Assembly: GCA_905182985.1 (NCBI GenBank)
Contig: CAJJDN010000067.1
Span: 334,452-398,451, forward strand
Direction of reading: 5' to 3'
DNA from: Paramecium sonneborni
Lineage: Eukaryota > Ciliophora > Oligohymenophorea > Peniculida > Parameciidae
DNA: 64,000 bases
Of this stretch, positions 51,832 to 63,812 are shown piece by piece; position 1 is the first letter of the stretch, and each line of letters opens with the position of its first letter. A program made the position numbers and the translations under genes. Below the pieces are notes generated by a model. That model did no database searches. It had not been told where the DNA came from and worked only from the letters and a program-made list of their open reading frames with translations.

Positions 51832-52317
51832 TATAAAAATAGTAATAATAAATTTTAATCAAACTCTAAAAATTTACAAATTAAGATTAATTTATTATTG
51901 TCTAAAAAAATATAAAGGAAGAAATCATATTAGAAGGGTAGTGTTAAAAAATGAAAAAGCTTGAAATAATGAATTTTATTCTTAAATTTAAAATATTGTA
52001 TAATATAAAATAATTGATGGACTCAATTAGTAAAAATAAAGAATAATTATAAAAATAGTTTGAAAGATTGAGATCAATTAATCATGAAATTAATTTAAGT
52101 GTGAAATCTAAAAAAGATTAATATATTACAATTATAATTAATTAATTAATAATATATATATATAAATAAATTCTAAACAGAAGTATTGTTAAATAGATAG
52201 AAATGATATTAATTAAAAATGAGTAAGAAAAGAGTTGAATTTTCGGTTTGTACATGAAATTGAATAAGGTGTAAAATAGTTTAGAATAAATTGATATATA
52301 TATCAATAATTTTTATT
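51832..52317. other. divergent intergenic region with one weak ORF
   Basis: 486 bp between two divergent coiled-coil genes. A 73-codon + strand ORF (52017-52238) starts convincingly (MDSISKNKEQLQKQFERL) but degenerates into AT-rich translation; it could be a small gene with a missed intron or a chance ORF. A run of TA dinucleotides lies near 52150-52165. Confidence 0.4.
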
Positions 52318-54383
52318 ATGTAAAATAAAAACGGAACATATACAAAGTCAAAATATAGTTCATCAATGAGTGTATAAAGTGTGGATAATAGAGTGAGATA
52401 CTCTTAAGCTCCAGAGGAATTGGGAAAGAGGGCAAGATTACCACTAGATATAACAGTGTTTGTAATGGCAGTAGAAGTAGAAAGATTGTAAAGAGAAAAT
52501 AGTTAACTGAAATCAGAGCTACAATAAAATAGTGATAGTAATTTGGATAGAGTATAATATGAGAGTTAAATAAGAGATTTAATGGATAAGATAAGAGTGT
52601 AAAACAAGTAATAAATTATAGTTATTTATAGTTCTTAGAGTACTTTATTGATTGATATCGAGAAACTATAAAGATAAGTATAAGATTTAGAAGATTAACT
52701 TAGAAGATAATAGTAATCATAAAAAGAATTTGATCCAAATTGGAGAACAAAATTAAGTCAAGCTGAGCTATAATTGGCAGCATTTTAGAAGTAACTGAAC
52801 TAATAAGTGAATCTATTTGGTGGTTAAAGTGCAGATTAAGTAATGAGAGAGTTGGAAGAATTAAGAAGAAAGAAATTACAATTTGATGATTTATCAAGAT
52901 AAATGAATGGAAGGAATGTTAGTAATATAAGTAAATTAAAATAGATGAATTATTGAGAGAAATGGATGATTTAAGAAGAAAATAGATGTCAGTTGAAGAT
53001 ACTAGTGTTTTAAGATAGTAATTAATTTAATCTTAAAATCGTGTAAGATAATTAGAGTAAAAATTAACAGAGATGGATTCTTATGTATCAACAATAGAAT
53101 CTGATTTAAATCGATTTGAATCAGAAAATAAAAGATTAACAATAAGTATGTCTTCAAAGATCTAAACTGAGAATAATGAAGCAGTTTTATTAAGAAACGA
53201 AATAACTAAACTTAATAATGAAATAAGTAAATTATGGTCAGACAATGAAACTCTTGTTCTTGAAATAGATTCTTTATAAATGAAAATTCGAACTTTGAGT
53301 GAAGATGAATTAAGGAGATTAAGAAATGAATTAAATAGACTTTAAGAGTAAAATAATTAATTGGAATCTTAAATTATACGTTTATAATCTTAGAATTAAT
53401 CATTAATGTCAGAAATATCTTAACTTAATATGACTATTGAATAAAATTAATATGCAATTAGTGATGCAAATAAATAGAAATATATCTTCGATGAATACAA
53501 GGAGAAAATAAGACAATTCGAATTAAAATTTTAAGAACTTTAATTACAAAATGAAAGATTAAGATAATAAGATCATAAAGTTGCTGTTTTAACAACAGAA
53601 ATAGAACGATTAAATAATTTAATAAAATAATTAAATACAGATACTGATGAATGGAAATAAAAGTATTAACGAATAGAATTAGCTTTAATGGATTATAGAT
53701 AAATCGAAAAAACTAATAGAGATGCTGCTTCTAAGAGTGAACTACTTTTAGATGAAATAGAAAGATTAAAGAAAATCTTAGAATAAAAATAATTTGATAT
53801 GGATAAATTAATAAGATAATATGATGTTATCTAATCTTAAATTAGTACTTATTAAATTAATGCCAATTCTCATGTAAGTAGAATCTAAGAATATGAATCA
53901 TCTCAAAGAGAAACTAGTGTTATTGTGTAAGATAATGAAAGATTAAAGAGATAACTTTAATAGTATTAATAATCGATATCTGTTCTGTAAACATAAGTTT
54001 AGGAATAAACTTAAAAGAATTAACAACTTATAACTTAACAACAATAAATTTATTCGATGAATAATAATAATGGAGAAATAGATAAATTAAAAAGATAAAT
54101 TCATGAATATGAAAATAAGATCGCAATGTTATCTCTAGAACTTTCACGAATTAGAACCTCTAAATAGAATACTAATTAATTTGATAAATCTGATAAAGTA
54201 ATGGAACTCTTATCTATAATTGTTATGATGTCTGCTGAACTTGATAATCTTAGAGGAATTACATACGAAAAAAGTACTGTGTAATCATAAAGATTATAAG
54301 ACAATACTTCTTAATCAGTCCGTTCTCAATCAATAAATAATTAATAGGCTAATTATTCATACAGTAGTTGGAAACAGAAATGA
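52318..54383 (+). CDS. unrecognised coiled-coil protein, 672 aa
   Basis: Exons 52318-52607, 52632-52921 and 52945-54383 with introns of 24 and 23 nt; stop 54381-54383. A 50-residue Ser-rich head precedes ELGKRARLPLDITVFVMAV and then near-continuous coiled coil (VERLQRENSQLKSELQ onward) to a short Ser/Tyr-rich tail. The 24-nt intron is a multiple of three without a stop, so it could be read through; its GTA...TAG ends and composition favour splicing. No family named; such proteins are common in ciliate cortex and basal-body fibres, but that is not shown here. Confidence 0.8.
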
Positions 54384-54418
54384 GTTTATATATATATATA
54401 TATAAATAATTTTATTTA

Positions 54419-54478
54419 AGTCAGCGCTGTGGAGTATAGAATCAACTATCATTTCTCTAACTCCTTTTCATCATATAT
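54419..54478 (-). ncRNA. candidate C/D-box snoRNA
   Basis: In an intergenic gap a GC-richer block stands out. On the minus strand it has a perfect box C (ATGATGA, 54474-54468), an internal C'-like ATGATAG (54452-54446) and a perfect box D (CTGA, 54424-54421), 54 nt from C to D. The terminal stem is weak and no rRNA target was checked. Just beyond the 5' end is a short hairpin (GGTGA/TCACC, 54481-54499) in the same conserved-looking block. Confidence 0.35.
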
Positions 54479-54607
54479 TAGGTGAAGGTAAGGATCACCT
54501 ACTGATGATTAAAATTATTATTAATAAACAACCACTATATAAATTGATATTAAAAGTAGGATTTTATGGGTTTAATATATAAATTACATAAATTTATTAT
54601 TTCTATT

Positions 54608-54811
54608 ATGGAATATTCAAATGAAACTTTTAAGAATCTAGAAGTATATCAGAATAGATAACTTATTTACTATCAACATGGTAAATCTTAAAAAGAAGAG
54701 AATTAAACCATTTAAGATTTAATCACTTAATTCAATTTTAATTTACATCAAACAACTAATGATAATTAAATAATTGATCGGTTTTCTTAAATGAATCTCC
54801 AAGATAACTGA
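54608..54811 (+). CDS. small hypothetical protein, 67 aa
   Basis: An intronless ORF from ATG 54608 to TGA 54809-54811 coding a hydrophilic, Gln/Asn-rich peptide (MEYSNETFKNLEVYQNRQL). Five or more TAA/TAG Gln codons are used as in neighbouring genes. It lies between a coiled-coil gene and the convergent histidine kinase, ending 33 bp from the latter's stop. No family is recognised and the length is near what chance could give, so support is moderate. Confidence 0.5.
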
Positions 54812-54844
54812 TACTTTATTAAACATAATTAACCAATAATAAAA

Positions 54845-57608
54845 TCAACCTTCATTTTCAAGCTAATAAAAAATCTCTGCAATAACTTCCAATTTTATTG
54901 GTTTTGGTATAAAAGCATCAAAGCCAAGCTTTTCACATTTCTCTTATTCAGCTATATCATCAAAACCAGATAATGCAACCAATTTAACATTATCAATTTC
55001 TCTATCATTTATCTAATTATAGCAATAATAATTAAATACCATCATTCTTATTTTTTCAGCTGCTTACCATCCATTTAAAATTGGCATATAAAGATCCATA
55101 AATACATATCTAATATTCAAGTTCTTTTAGTTTTATAATAGCTTAAAATATTATTATTTATATCTACTTTATTTATTGCCTATTATCCATTATAAGCTTC
55201 AATTATATTTATTTCAGATATCAAATCTTAAAGTAAAGTTTTAAATGCTATCAAATTAAAAATTTGATCATCTACTAATAAAATTCCAAATTTTTTATTT
55301 AAAAACACTTATTTTAATTTATATCTTGGATCTTAAACTTCTTGAGAATCTACTTTCTAATAAGTTTTTAAATTTTGTAATTTTTAACCCAAAGATTAAA
55401 ATTAAATAATATTTCTTGTCTTTGTTTAATCTGAATCTTCTTAAGATGGTTCATTTATATCATTCTCAGTTTTTTCAGTCTTCTCTTATGGTTTTGTATA
55501 TACTCTTAAAAGAGAAGATCTCACAATTACTTAATGATTATCCTTCATATTTGATGAATCTTCATGTTAAGAAGAATTTTCTTATTTAAAACAACTTATA
55601 TAATTAGCAGACGTAATAGAATTATCCTAAAGTTTTGCATATATTTAGAATGTCATTTTAGTTCCAATATTCTATTCACTCCATAAATCTACACTTTCTG
55701 ATGGCCCTAATAAACCTACTAGATTTTTACAAACCATTAATCCAATACCTGTTCCACTTTTATTCTCTATTTTTTAATTTGAAAAAGTTGCAAATAAATT
55801 AAATAATTATGGTTTAACATTATCTGGTATTCCACATCCAGTATCTTCTATTGATATTGTGTATACTAATTTATTTGTCTAATTCTAATAGTTTTTTCCT
55901 TGTAATGTTTTCCTAATTTATTAAATTGTTTTTTCTCCAACTTAATATTGTATATTTCTTGAAGTATTGCTTCTTTTAATATGTTAAGATTTATCAGTAT
56001 TTAGTGATGATACACAAATTGTGATGCTGCCTTACTCTGTAAATTTTAATGAATTTGAAACAAAATTCATTATTATTTGTTTAATTCTATTTGAATCTGA
56101 ATGAATTTAATAAGAGGGAATATCATAATATGTTTTAATCTCAACTCCCTTCTATTCAGCTTAAATTGAACACATTTCAATTACTTCATCAATTATTTCA
56201 TTTATATAAAAATCACTTAAGCATAATCTCAATTATTTCTTTTGAATTCTTGCATAATCTTGAATATCATAAATCATATAAAGCATTAATTAAACATTTT
56301 TTTTAATAATGTTATGATAGTATTTTTATATTAAAGTAATTTCATTTTTACAATCTAAACTTTCCAAAATAGAAACAATACCATTAATTGGTGTTTTAAA
56401 ATCATGAAAGACTGTTGCAAGTATCAAATCTTTATTTTCACTAATTTATTATAATTCATTTAATTATAATTACAAATTTTCCAATTATCTATCAATGTCT
56501 TTACTCTATAATATAATCATGAAAGCTTATCTTCTAAACCAAAGACAATGATTTAAATTAATTTTCAGTTTCTTTTTTCTTAATTAAACTAAGCATATAG
56601 TTCTTTAGCTTTAACTCTTAATTAATAATTCTTCTATAATTTTTGATTTTTAATTTTTGGGAGTCTCTTCACTCAATATAATTGAAGGTTTAGAATATTA
56701 TTAATTTTTTGGAGTTTCAATATATATTTCATTATGATTTGAAAATTAAACTTTATGTTCTCGTTCTTCATTAAATTCATCATCATGCTCAAATTACCCT
56801 GAAAATCTCTAAAAAATGGGACTTTAAGAAAAGTATTAGCAATTATCCATAATTTCAGAGTATAAATTTTTAAAATTTGAACGAGCACTATAAATCTTAG
56901 GAAAGAAACTATTGATGATACTTTGTAATTTGATTTTGTTATCTGAATAAAAACTAAAGAGGCATTTTATAAATTCATCTGAATGTGGGTTGTCATATTT
57001 AAATTCATTTTCTAAATATTTTGTATGATATAGAGGCTTTTAAGTTTGTTTGTCAATAACAAGAATCGAAGTAGTCAAAGTATCTTTAAACAATTCCAAA
57101 AGATCATTCGCATCTTCTCTCTCTTAAATCTAAAGCTATGCTTGGAATTTACAATAATGATAGGTGCAAAAGCAATTCCGACATATGAGACTGCATACTA
57201 ATACTCATTGAATCTTACGATCAAATAAGTGAGTCCTATAAAGAATAATAAAGATTAAAGTATTTATATTTACAGAATCTATATCAAAGCAAAGAGCTTC
57301 AGTATTATATATAAAAGTGATCCCTTGATATATTTAACAGTAAATACTTCATGCGCATTTTCTCTGAGCATTTCAATTTCAATTATAATCATAATCATTT
57401 AAGTTACTCCCAAATAATAATCACTTGTTTGACTTATGAACTTTTATTTCCATTCCAATATCAAAAATATTATTGAGAAGAGAATATCTAATAAAACAAC
57501 TAGTCCAGAATTCGAAATTCTAATTGCTTGTGTAAGGCCCAATATTAAAATTATGAGTGATGCGATAATATTGCAAACAATAAATTTTTGTTATCCTCCT
57601 ATTTTCAT
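54845..57608 (-). CDS. membrane-bound hybrid histidine kinase with receiver domain
   Basis: Start 57608, introns 57130-57152 (23 nt) and 55142-55167 (26 nt), stop 54847-54845; 904 aa. The first 150 residues carry about five membrane helices (FIVCNIIASLIILILG, VVLLDILFSIIFLIL, others). A variable sensor-like region follows (TSILVIDKQTQKPLY). The HisKA motif is VFHDFKTPINGI with the acceptor His. The ATPase domain has NSLKFTEQGS, EDTGCGIPDN and GTGIGLMVCKNLV. A C-terminal receiver has ILLVDDQ, VFMDLYMPILNG (acceptor Asp) and FIPKPIKL. All catalytic residues are present. It is organised like the kinase at 37.3-39.7 kb and the two may be paralogues, though the sensor parts differ. Confidence 0.93.
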
Positions 57609-58012
57609 ATATCGGAATAGGTAATAAATATAAATAATGAAGATTATTTCTATATTTTTATATTATTCCCGATTTTATGATATAATCAAAGTAAACCATT
57701 TTTTTCTATTAATTACAACTAAAATCTTTATAAATATGATATAGAATTTCAAACTTTATAATTATTATCTTCACCATACCTTTTTTAATTTTGGATTTTT
57801 TTAATATTTTTCAAATACTAACTTTTATCTATACAAAATTTATCTAAGTCTTTTTCATATAAGATAATTTAAAATTTTTGATATTCAAAATATTTCCTAT
57901 TTTTTAATGAAAATTGATTAACTCATAGATTTGCTATGTTTAATAGAAAATTCCTTAAATAATAAATAGTAATCATTCAAATTACTTTTAATTCTTATTT
58001 AATTATTAATTT
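57609..58012. other. intergenic, no gene seen
   Basis: 404 bp upstream of the second histidine kinase, rich in T and A runs. No coding or RNA signal. Confidence 0.5.
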
Positions 58013-58513
58013 ATGATGAGCATTTATATTTCAGCAGAATCAGGAGCAGATAAAATAACAAATACGAGAAGATACAATAACAAATCTATGTATGTTTATG
58101 AAAAATCAAAAAAGACACTAAAATTACTGAAAAAAGGAATTCATAATTATTTGTAAATTACTGAGATATAAAAATTATCAACCTACTTTTACAAAATTAT
58201 TGATTAAAAATTTGATGATCTCATCATGGCCACAAAATTTCCAATAATTAAAGAATTTAAAAGGAATTACTAAAAATTTAAAACTTCAATAAATAAACCT
58301 AAATTTTTACAGGAGATAGCCTTTTTATATTCAAATTCATATATTGAATAAATTAATTATAAACACATTCAAAAATAACAAATTTACAATTTCAATCAAA
58401 AAAATATTTTAACAAAAAGCTGGAAACGAAAAGCCATTTAAAATTCTATTAAAATATTATTTAAATATTTCTACATTATCTATTAAGCATAAACATTCTT
58501 TTTATTATCTTGA
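58013..58513 (+). CDS. doubtful hypothetical ORF, 166 aa
   Basis: Open from ATG 58013 to TGA 58511-58513. The first 60 residues look protein-like (SAESGADKITNTRRYNNKS) but the rest becomes Lys/Asn/Ile/Tyr-rich, as AT-rich noncoding DNA does with a single stop codon. The same frame stays open for another 80 codons after the stop, so it may be a decayed gene. No family recognised. Confidence 0.3.
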
Positions 58514-58910
58514 TATCTATTTAATCTTATTTTTGAATATAAGCAACAAGATGAATATTTTATTTCTACTATACAAATAAGGCATTTTTCTCTACTAATT
58601 TAAAAAATCTTAATACTTTTATTGAAAATTCTTAAAAAAATGGTTTCATTGATAGGGAATAATAACAATCAAATTTTGAAAAAGAATTTTCTAAGAGCAA
58701 AAAGCAATCGTTTTTATTTCTTCAATTACTTTAAAAATATAGAAATAAGGAAACATTGAATTAAATGAAAAAAAAGAAAGAAATATACAAAAATATATAT
58801 TCTTCGTAGGAATTTGAGTCTTAGAAAATTGAAAAAAAAATTTTACATTATAGTATTGTTCATTCTCATCATTCATTATAATTGATTTTAATATTATATA
58901 AAATAAATAC
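58514..58910. other. AT-rich spacer, possible remnant of the preceding ORF
   Basis: 397 bp between the doubtful ORF and the tRNase Z stop. The frame of the upstream ORF remains open to about 58760 but without recognisable content. Confidence 0.35.
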
Positions 58911-61436
58911 TCAAGGAAGAAGACTTTTTAAAATTATACGTGATATTTAACTTAAATTATTAATATTTCCATCTCCAAAGTTTAAAAAGTCACTTGCAAA
59001 TACAACCTTATTTTCAAAATAGTTAATAGCTTCATCTATATTATATGGTTTGGTAGCAAATTAAGAATATTATTTTATTTATGTCTGAAATTAAGGCACA
59101 TTTAATTCTCCTTAATCATTGAAGAATCCTTTGAGATAGAAAAGACTTTTATCGGTAAAATGAGTCAGGACTAAATTCTTTGCATTTAATTCATATGCAT
59201 TAAAGAAAGCTTATAAAAATGTAGAATGATTAACTTCTATAGCTCTATTTGAAATAAAATAAAAAAAATTACTTTGCAAGCATTTCATCTGGGTATGTAC
59301 ATTCATGAATTAAAAGATCACAATCTTATGCAAATTAAAAAAACTTATGAGATTTTTTTAACTTTCCTAATCGATCACTAGAATATACAATAGTTTTCCC
59401 TCTGGAATTTATTTTGATTGCAGTACTATATTAACAATGTTTTGTCATTTCAAATTCCAATTTAATATTTTTGTTTTATAAAAATTCTTAAAACTCAAGT
59501 TTGTTAAAATCGTTTTCAAATTAAAATTCAAAGTTTATATCTGGAAATTATTCAGATTCTAATTGATTAACATCAAATTTATTATTATTTGATAAAGTGT
59601 TAATTTATTCTGTTTTGTTACTATTGACTAAATCATTAGTAAATACAATTTTAATTTAATGAACATAAGATTTCATTCCAAATTCTTCCTTAAAAAAATC
59701 TGTTAATAATTATGAGTACCATAAATAAATTGGTTTAGGAAGCAAAAGAAAAAATGGTTCTTTTGAAATTAAACATTTATGTTTTATAAAATCAAACAAT
59801 CCTTAATGATGATCATTATGAGAATGTGATATATAGATGACATTAATACACTTTAATTAATGTTCAAATTTCTAATAATCTTTACAACTAAAATAAAATT
59901 AGTTTAAAGTATTTTATCCACAATCCATCAATATAGATACATTTGTAAGATTTACATAAATTCCACTCGCATTTCTAGATAAAGTTTCAATTGAAGATGA
60001 TGTTCCCAACATAACAATTTCATAACTCTCACTTTTAGTTTTAGGAATTGAATTATATAATCTAATTAATTTTTTTTAAGCTTCTCCTTTTAATGAGTAC
60101 TAAATTAATTACTTTTAATTTAAATTTTAAAAAGTTAAAACTCCTTTAGTAATCTATAAAGTATTCATTTTTATTGGAAGATATTTTACTTGGTTTGGCC
60201 ATAAACTATTCAGATTTGTTAAATATAGACGATCTTTAAATTAATTATATTCCATTTATCGTTTGAATAAGGAAGGCATATTATCTTTCATAATTTTCAA
60301 ATAATCTAGATAATAATATGATAAATTTTATTAATAATTTGATTCATTAAATTAAAAATAATACTCTGTAGAAGTTATAATGTGGATTAATTTATAATTT
60401 AATAACTTGAGTTAATCAATTAAATTTGTATATTGATTGGATTCAAGTAATTATTTATCAGCATAATGAATAATTAAAAGAGTTTGATCTAATTTCTGAT
60501 CTTTCAAAGAATTCTAAAATTCCATATTATAAATTGATAATTCCTCTTATAACTATGGAAATATATTTTTAGTAAAATCTTAAATTTCAATTTCAGTTTT
60601 GAAATCTAATAGAAGTATTGCTTATTAAATTAATTCATAATTAGTCTTTTTAATTTCATCATATTATATAAATCTTCCATTATAATTAAATTTTCCTTCT
60701 CTAATATCAGGTATACGAGATAAAGAAATTTTTAATTTTTTAAGTAATTCTTTATCAACAAATGTGTCAACTTTAAAGGTCACTAAATATTAAGTAAGAT
60801 TAGGACTACAGTAAGATAATATCAATTTTACTTATTTCCAAAGAAAGGTCTTACTTTAGAGTATTACAATGAAAGATATTTATTTTAATAAACTAATTGA
60901 ATTGGATTGACATAGTTTTATGGTTTTTTATCAGAAAAAAATTAATTAATACCTTTCAAAGATTACATTTATTTTTCATTAGCAGCTTTGAGCATCTCTA
61001 AAAATGAATTTTTATCTCCTACTCCAAATTTCTATTCTTTAATTATCATATTCTTATTCAAATCCATAGCACCAAAAGCAAAATTACGTATTCCAATAAT
61101 ATATCTAGTTTGCATAATAAATTAAGTAATTCCTGGAGGTCCTAAAAAAATCATATTTGTAAATTGATTTTTATAAAATGCATAATACATGATAGGAAGA
61201 AGACCTTAATAAACTTCTTGAGTATTTCTGTGAACAAAATAAAATGCTTTATTAACAAACAAGTTCAAATCATGATATTATGCCAATCTATTAGATGGCT
61301 CCTCACATGTTCCAAAATATAAATGTTCCTAACCTTATTGATGATCAAGAGATATTGATATTATTGGAGAACGTTGTAATTTGTAAGTCTTTATGATTTG
61401 CAAGTTAATACGCTAAATTTACTTATGTCCAGACAT
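58911..61436 (-). CDS. ELAC2: tRNase Z, long form (ELAC2/Trz1 type)
   Basis: Start 61436, introns 60806-60831 (26 nt) and 59245-59272 (28 nt), stop 58913-58911; 823 aa, the length of the long eukaryotic form. The N-terminal pseudo-domain shows IFLGPPGITQF. The catalytic domain has VMLGTSSSIETLSRNASG, LMDCGQNTLNQF, and the metal-binding HxHxDH as SHSHNDHHQG. Downstream are SSDRL, LIHECTY, and the C-terminal VNHSTFLQAFFNAYELNAKNLVLTHF split as HST and LTHF. The enzyme removes 3' trailers from precursor tRNAs in nucleus and mitochondria. The long insert between GT-S-S and HEAT-like parts is variable in the family. All zinc ligands visible, so it should be active. Confidence 0.93.
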
Positions 61437-61536
61437 TATATAAATTAAGGTGAATTTAGAACTGAAAAATGAGCAAAAATAAATCTCAAATCTTATATAT
61501 CGAAAGAATCATTAAGTTTCATTAATATTTGCGCGA

Positions 61537-62520
61537 ATGTTAATCGAGTTAGATGAAAACTCTCTCTACAATAAATTTCTTTAGAACTTTACTAAAGAAG
61601 AGAAATTGGGAGAAGGAACGTATGGTATTGTTACAAGAGCATATGATAAAAGAAGAGGAAAATAAGTAGCTTTAAAGAAACTTAAACTTGATAATTGTGA
61701 TGATGAAGGAGTTCCTAGTACTACAATTAGAGAAATAGCAATACTATAAAAGTTAAAACATCCAAATATCATAAGGTAATTATAATATAATATATAAGTT
61801 TACTTGAAGTAAAATACTTTATGGAAGAAAAGAAAATATTTCTTATTTTTGATTCTATGTAATGTGATCTAAGAAAATATTTGGATAGGAATTCATAATT
61901 AAGTCTAAATAAGATAAAACCTATAATTTACTAAATTCTTTTAGGATTATCTTATTGTCACAGTAGAAGAGTATTACATAGAGATCTTAAACCACAAAAT
62001 ATATTACTAAATGAATTGATGACAATTAAATTAGCAGATTTTGGTCTTTCTAGAGTATTTCCATTTCCGATGCCTAAATTTACAAAAGAAATAGCAACTC
62101 TATGGTATAGAGCTCCTGAACTTATGCTTGGTGATGATAATTATGGCACTGGAGTTGATATATGGGCTGTCGGTTGTATTATGGCTGAATGTCTAACAGG
62201 AAAACCACTCTTACCAGGTGATAGTTAAGTTGATATGTTATTTAAAATGATGGAGGTACTTATTTATTTTTATTCTTTTTAAGTTACTTGGAACTCCTAA
62301 TGATTCTACATATATTGGATTATCCAAACTTCCTCATTTTAAAATTACTTTTCCTAAATTTAAAGGCAAAGATCTTACATAAGTCATTCCACTATTAAAA
62401 AATGAAAACAAAGCATTAGAAGTCTTATAGTCTATGCTTTAATTCAATCCAGGTAAAAGACCACAAGCAAAAGAGTTATTAAAGAATCAATGGTTTGATG
62501 ATATTAGAAATAATTATTGA
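61537..62520 (+). CDS. cyclin-dependent kinase (CDK)
   Basis: Exons 61537-61775, 61799-62255, 62284-62520 with introns of 23 and 28 nt; 310 aa, a typical CDK length. Elements: [18 protein letters not shown], the cyclin-binding helix [11 protein letters not shown] (variant of PSTAIRE), [21 protein letters not shown], activation segment [19 protein letters not shown] with a Thr in the CAK-target position, and [13 protein letters not shown]. The glycine-loop Thr-Tyr targeted by Wee1-type kinases is present. It pairs with a cyclin to drive cell-cycle or transcription steps; PSTTIRE does not tell which. ATG 61537 is the only start in the kinase frame and leaves a short 22-residue extension. The neighbouring tRNase Z gene diverges 100 bp away. 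Confidence 0.95.
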
Positions 62521-63004
62521 GTTTTTAATATCATCTCTTTATATTAATATTCTTTAAGTATCCTTATATAATATTATTTATCAATTTTAGATATTATATT
62601 TTATTTAGTAATATCTATAATTTTCAAATTTATATTATTAAACCTTTTATAGATAATTTTATTTATTTAATTCAACTTAGATATATATTAAAAGACCAAC
62701 AAAAATTCTAATACTTTTTGTTGGAGAAAACTTCTGAAATTAAAATCTAGAATAATCAAAAGTAAATAATTAAATCTTCAGATTTATTATAAATTATTGA
62801 TATATTTCATAATAATTTTAACTCTCTTACTTTTCTCAACTTTATTTATCCAATAATTTTTTCATTACCAATTTAATTTTTCAAATTCATATCATTTTTT
62901 TTTAGTTAAGAGTAAATCAACTTAAATTTATAATTAAAATGGTCTTTTTTATTCGATTGAATAAGCTCAAACTATTTTTACTTTCTTTAACTGAAATTTT
63001 ATCT
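62521..63004. other. intergenic, convergent 3' ends
   Basis: 484 bp between the CDK stop and the end of a minus-strand gene. Contains a local inverted repeat (CCAACAAAAA...TTTTTGTTGG, about 62696-62724) with arms of 10 bp, which could form a hairpin in either transcript. No ORF. Confidence 0.45.
62696..62724. terminator. inverted repeat downstream of the CDK gene
   Basis: Arms CCAACAAAAA and TTTTTGTTGG separated by TTCTAATAC, in the gap between two convergent genes. It would fold as a 10-bp hairpin in RNA from either strand. Whether it has any role in 3' end formation is unknown. Confidence 0.35.
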
Positions 63005-63434
63005 TCAATTTATTATTTTCTTTTTTTTAGCTTTTCTTTGTAATTATCTTTGGACTTCTTTTTTTCTATTTTATCTATTGTTACTTTATTCTGATTATTA
63101 TAATTAAGATTCTCTTTTTATCTAAGAAATAAATAATTCAATACTACTCTTTTATTTTATTGCTTTGTATTTTAAGTATAATAATATTGCAATTAATGTT
63201 TAAAAATTTTTACTTTCATTAATAATCTGAATATTATTTCTATTCTTTTTACACTCTATTTTCTTTTCATTTTAATACTCTTCAGGTTCTTCTCTTAATA
63301 AATCTGCTTCTAATATCTTTTTAAATTATTTGATCCGTCAAATTTTATTTTATATTTTCTATAATCATATTTCTAGTCTGTATCAATTAATGCATTTATG
63401 ACTGTACTTTATTGATTATTATTTTTGATTTCAT
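63005..63434 (-). CDS. short basic hypothetical protein, 5' end unresolved
   Basis: The 3' part reads LEADLLREEPEEYQNEKK and ends in a strongly basic helix (QRQLQRKAKKKKIIN) at TGA 63007-63005. Upstream of about 63322 a different frame carries INALIDTDQKYDYRKYKIK. Adding one base to the T5 run at 63318-63322 (A5 on the coding strand) would fuse the two frames smoothly. No intron with GT...AG ends explains the change and no clear start ATG is found in the upstream frame, so the 5' boundary is approximate. The basic tail suggests a nucleolar or RNA-binding protein, as an inference only. Confidence 0.45.
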
Positions 63435-63812
63435 AATATTAAATTATTATATTTTACACTAAAAATCTTAGATTTTTCTAATATATAAAGCATATTTTTG
63501 ATAAAATATAAAAAATCAATTTAAATTTTCAAAATTATTATAAATAGGACTTAGGATAGATTCTGAAAGTTAAAATTACTTTCCTTTAAAAATAACTCTT
63601 AAATAATTATAAATTATAAAGGGATGAATAAATAATATTAGATATTGATAATTTAAATTTGAATAATGTTGAAAAATAATTTTATAATAATTTTTAGTAT
63701 AGGTTTATAAAAATGTCTAAAAGTAATGAAAATGGTATAATATAAATGAAGACCATAATTTTAGAAATTGTTTTATCTTTATAATTATTAAATAAAAAAG
63801 AAAAAAAAATAA
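63435..63812. other. intergenic, divergent promoter region
   Basis: 378 bp, very AT-rich, between the basic-protein gene and the last gene of the window. Nothing recognisable. Confidence 0.45.

Noticed and set aside
54478..54500. CTTACCT on the minus strand, reminiscent of the 5' end of U1 snRNA
   Set aside because: No Sm site, no further U1 similarity and wrong distance; the block is better described as a C/D snoRNA candidate.
57436..57624. 62-codon + strand ORF
   Set aside because: Antisense to the membrane helices of the second histidine kinase.
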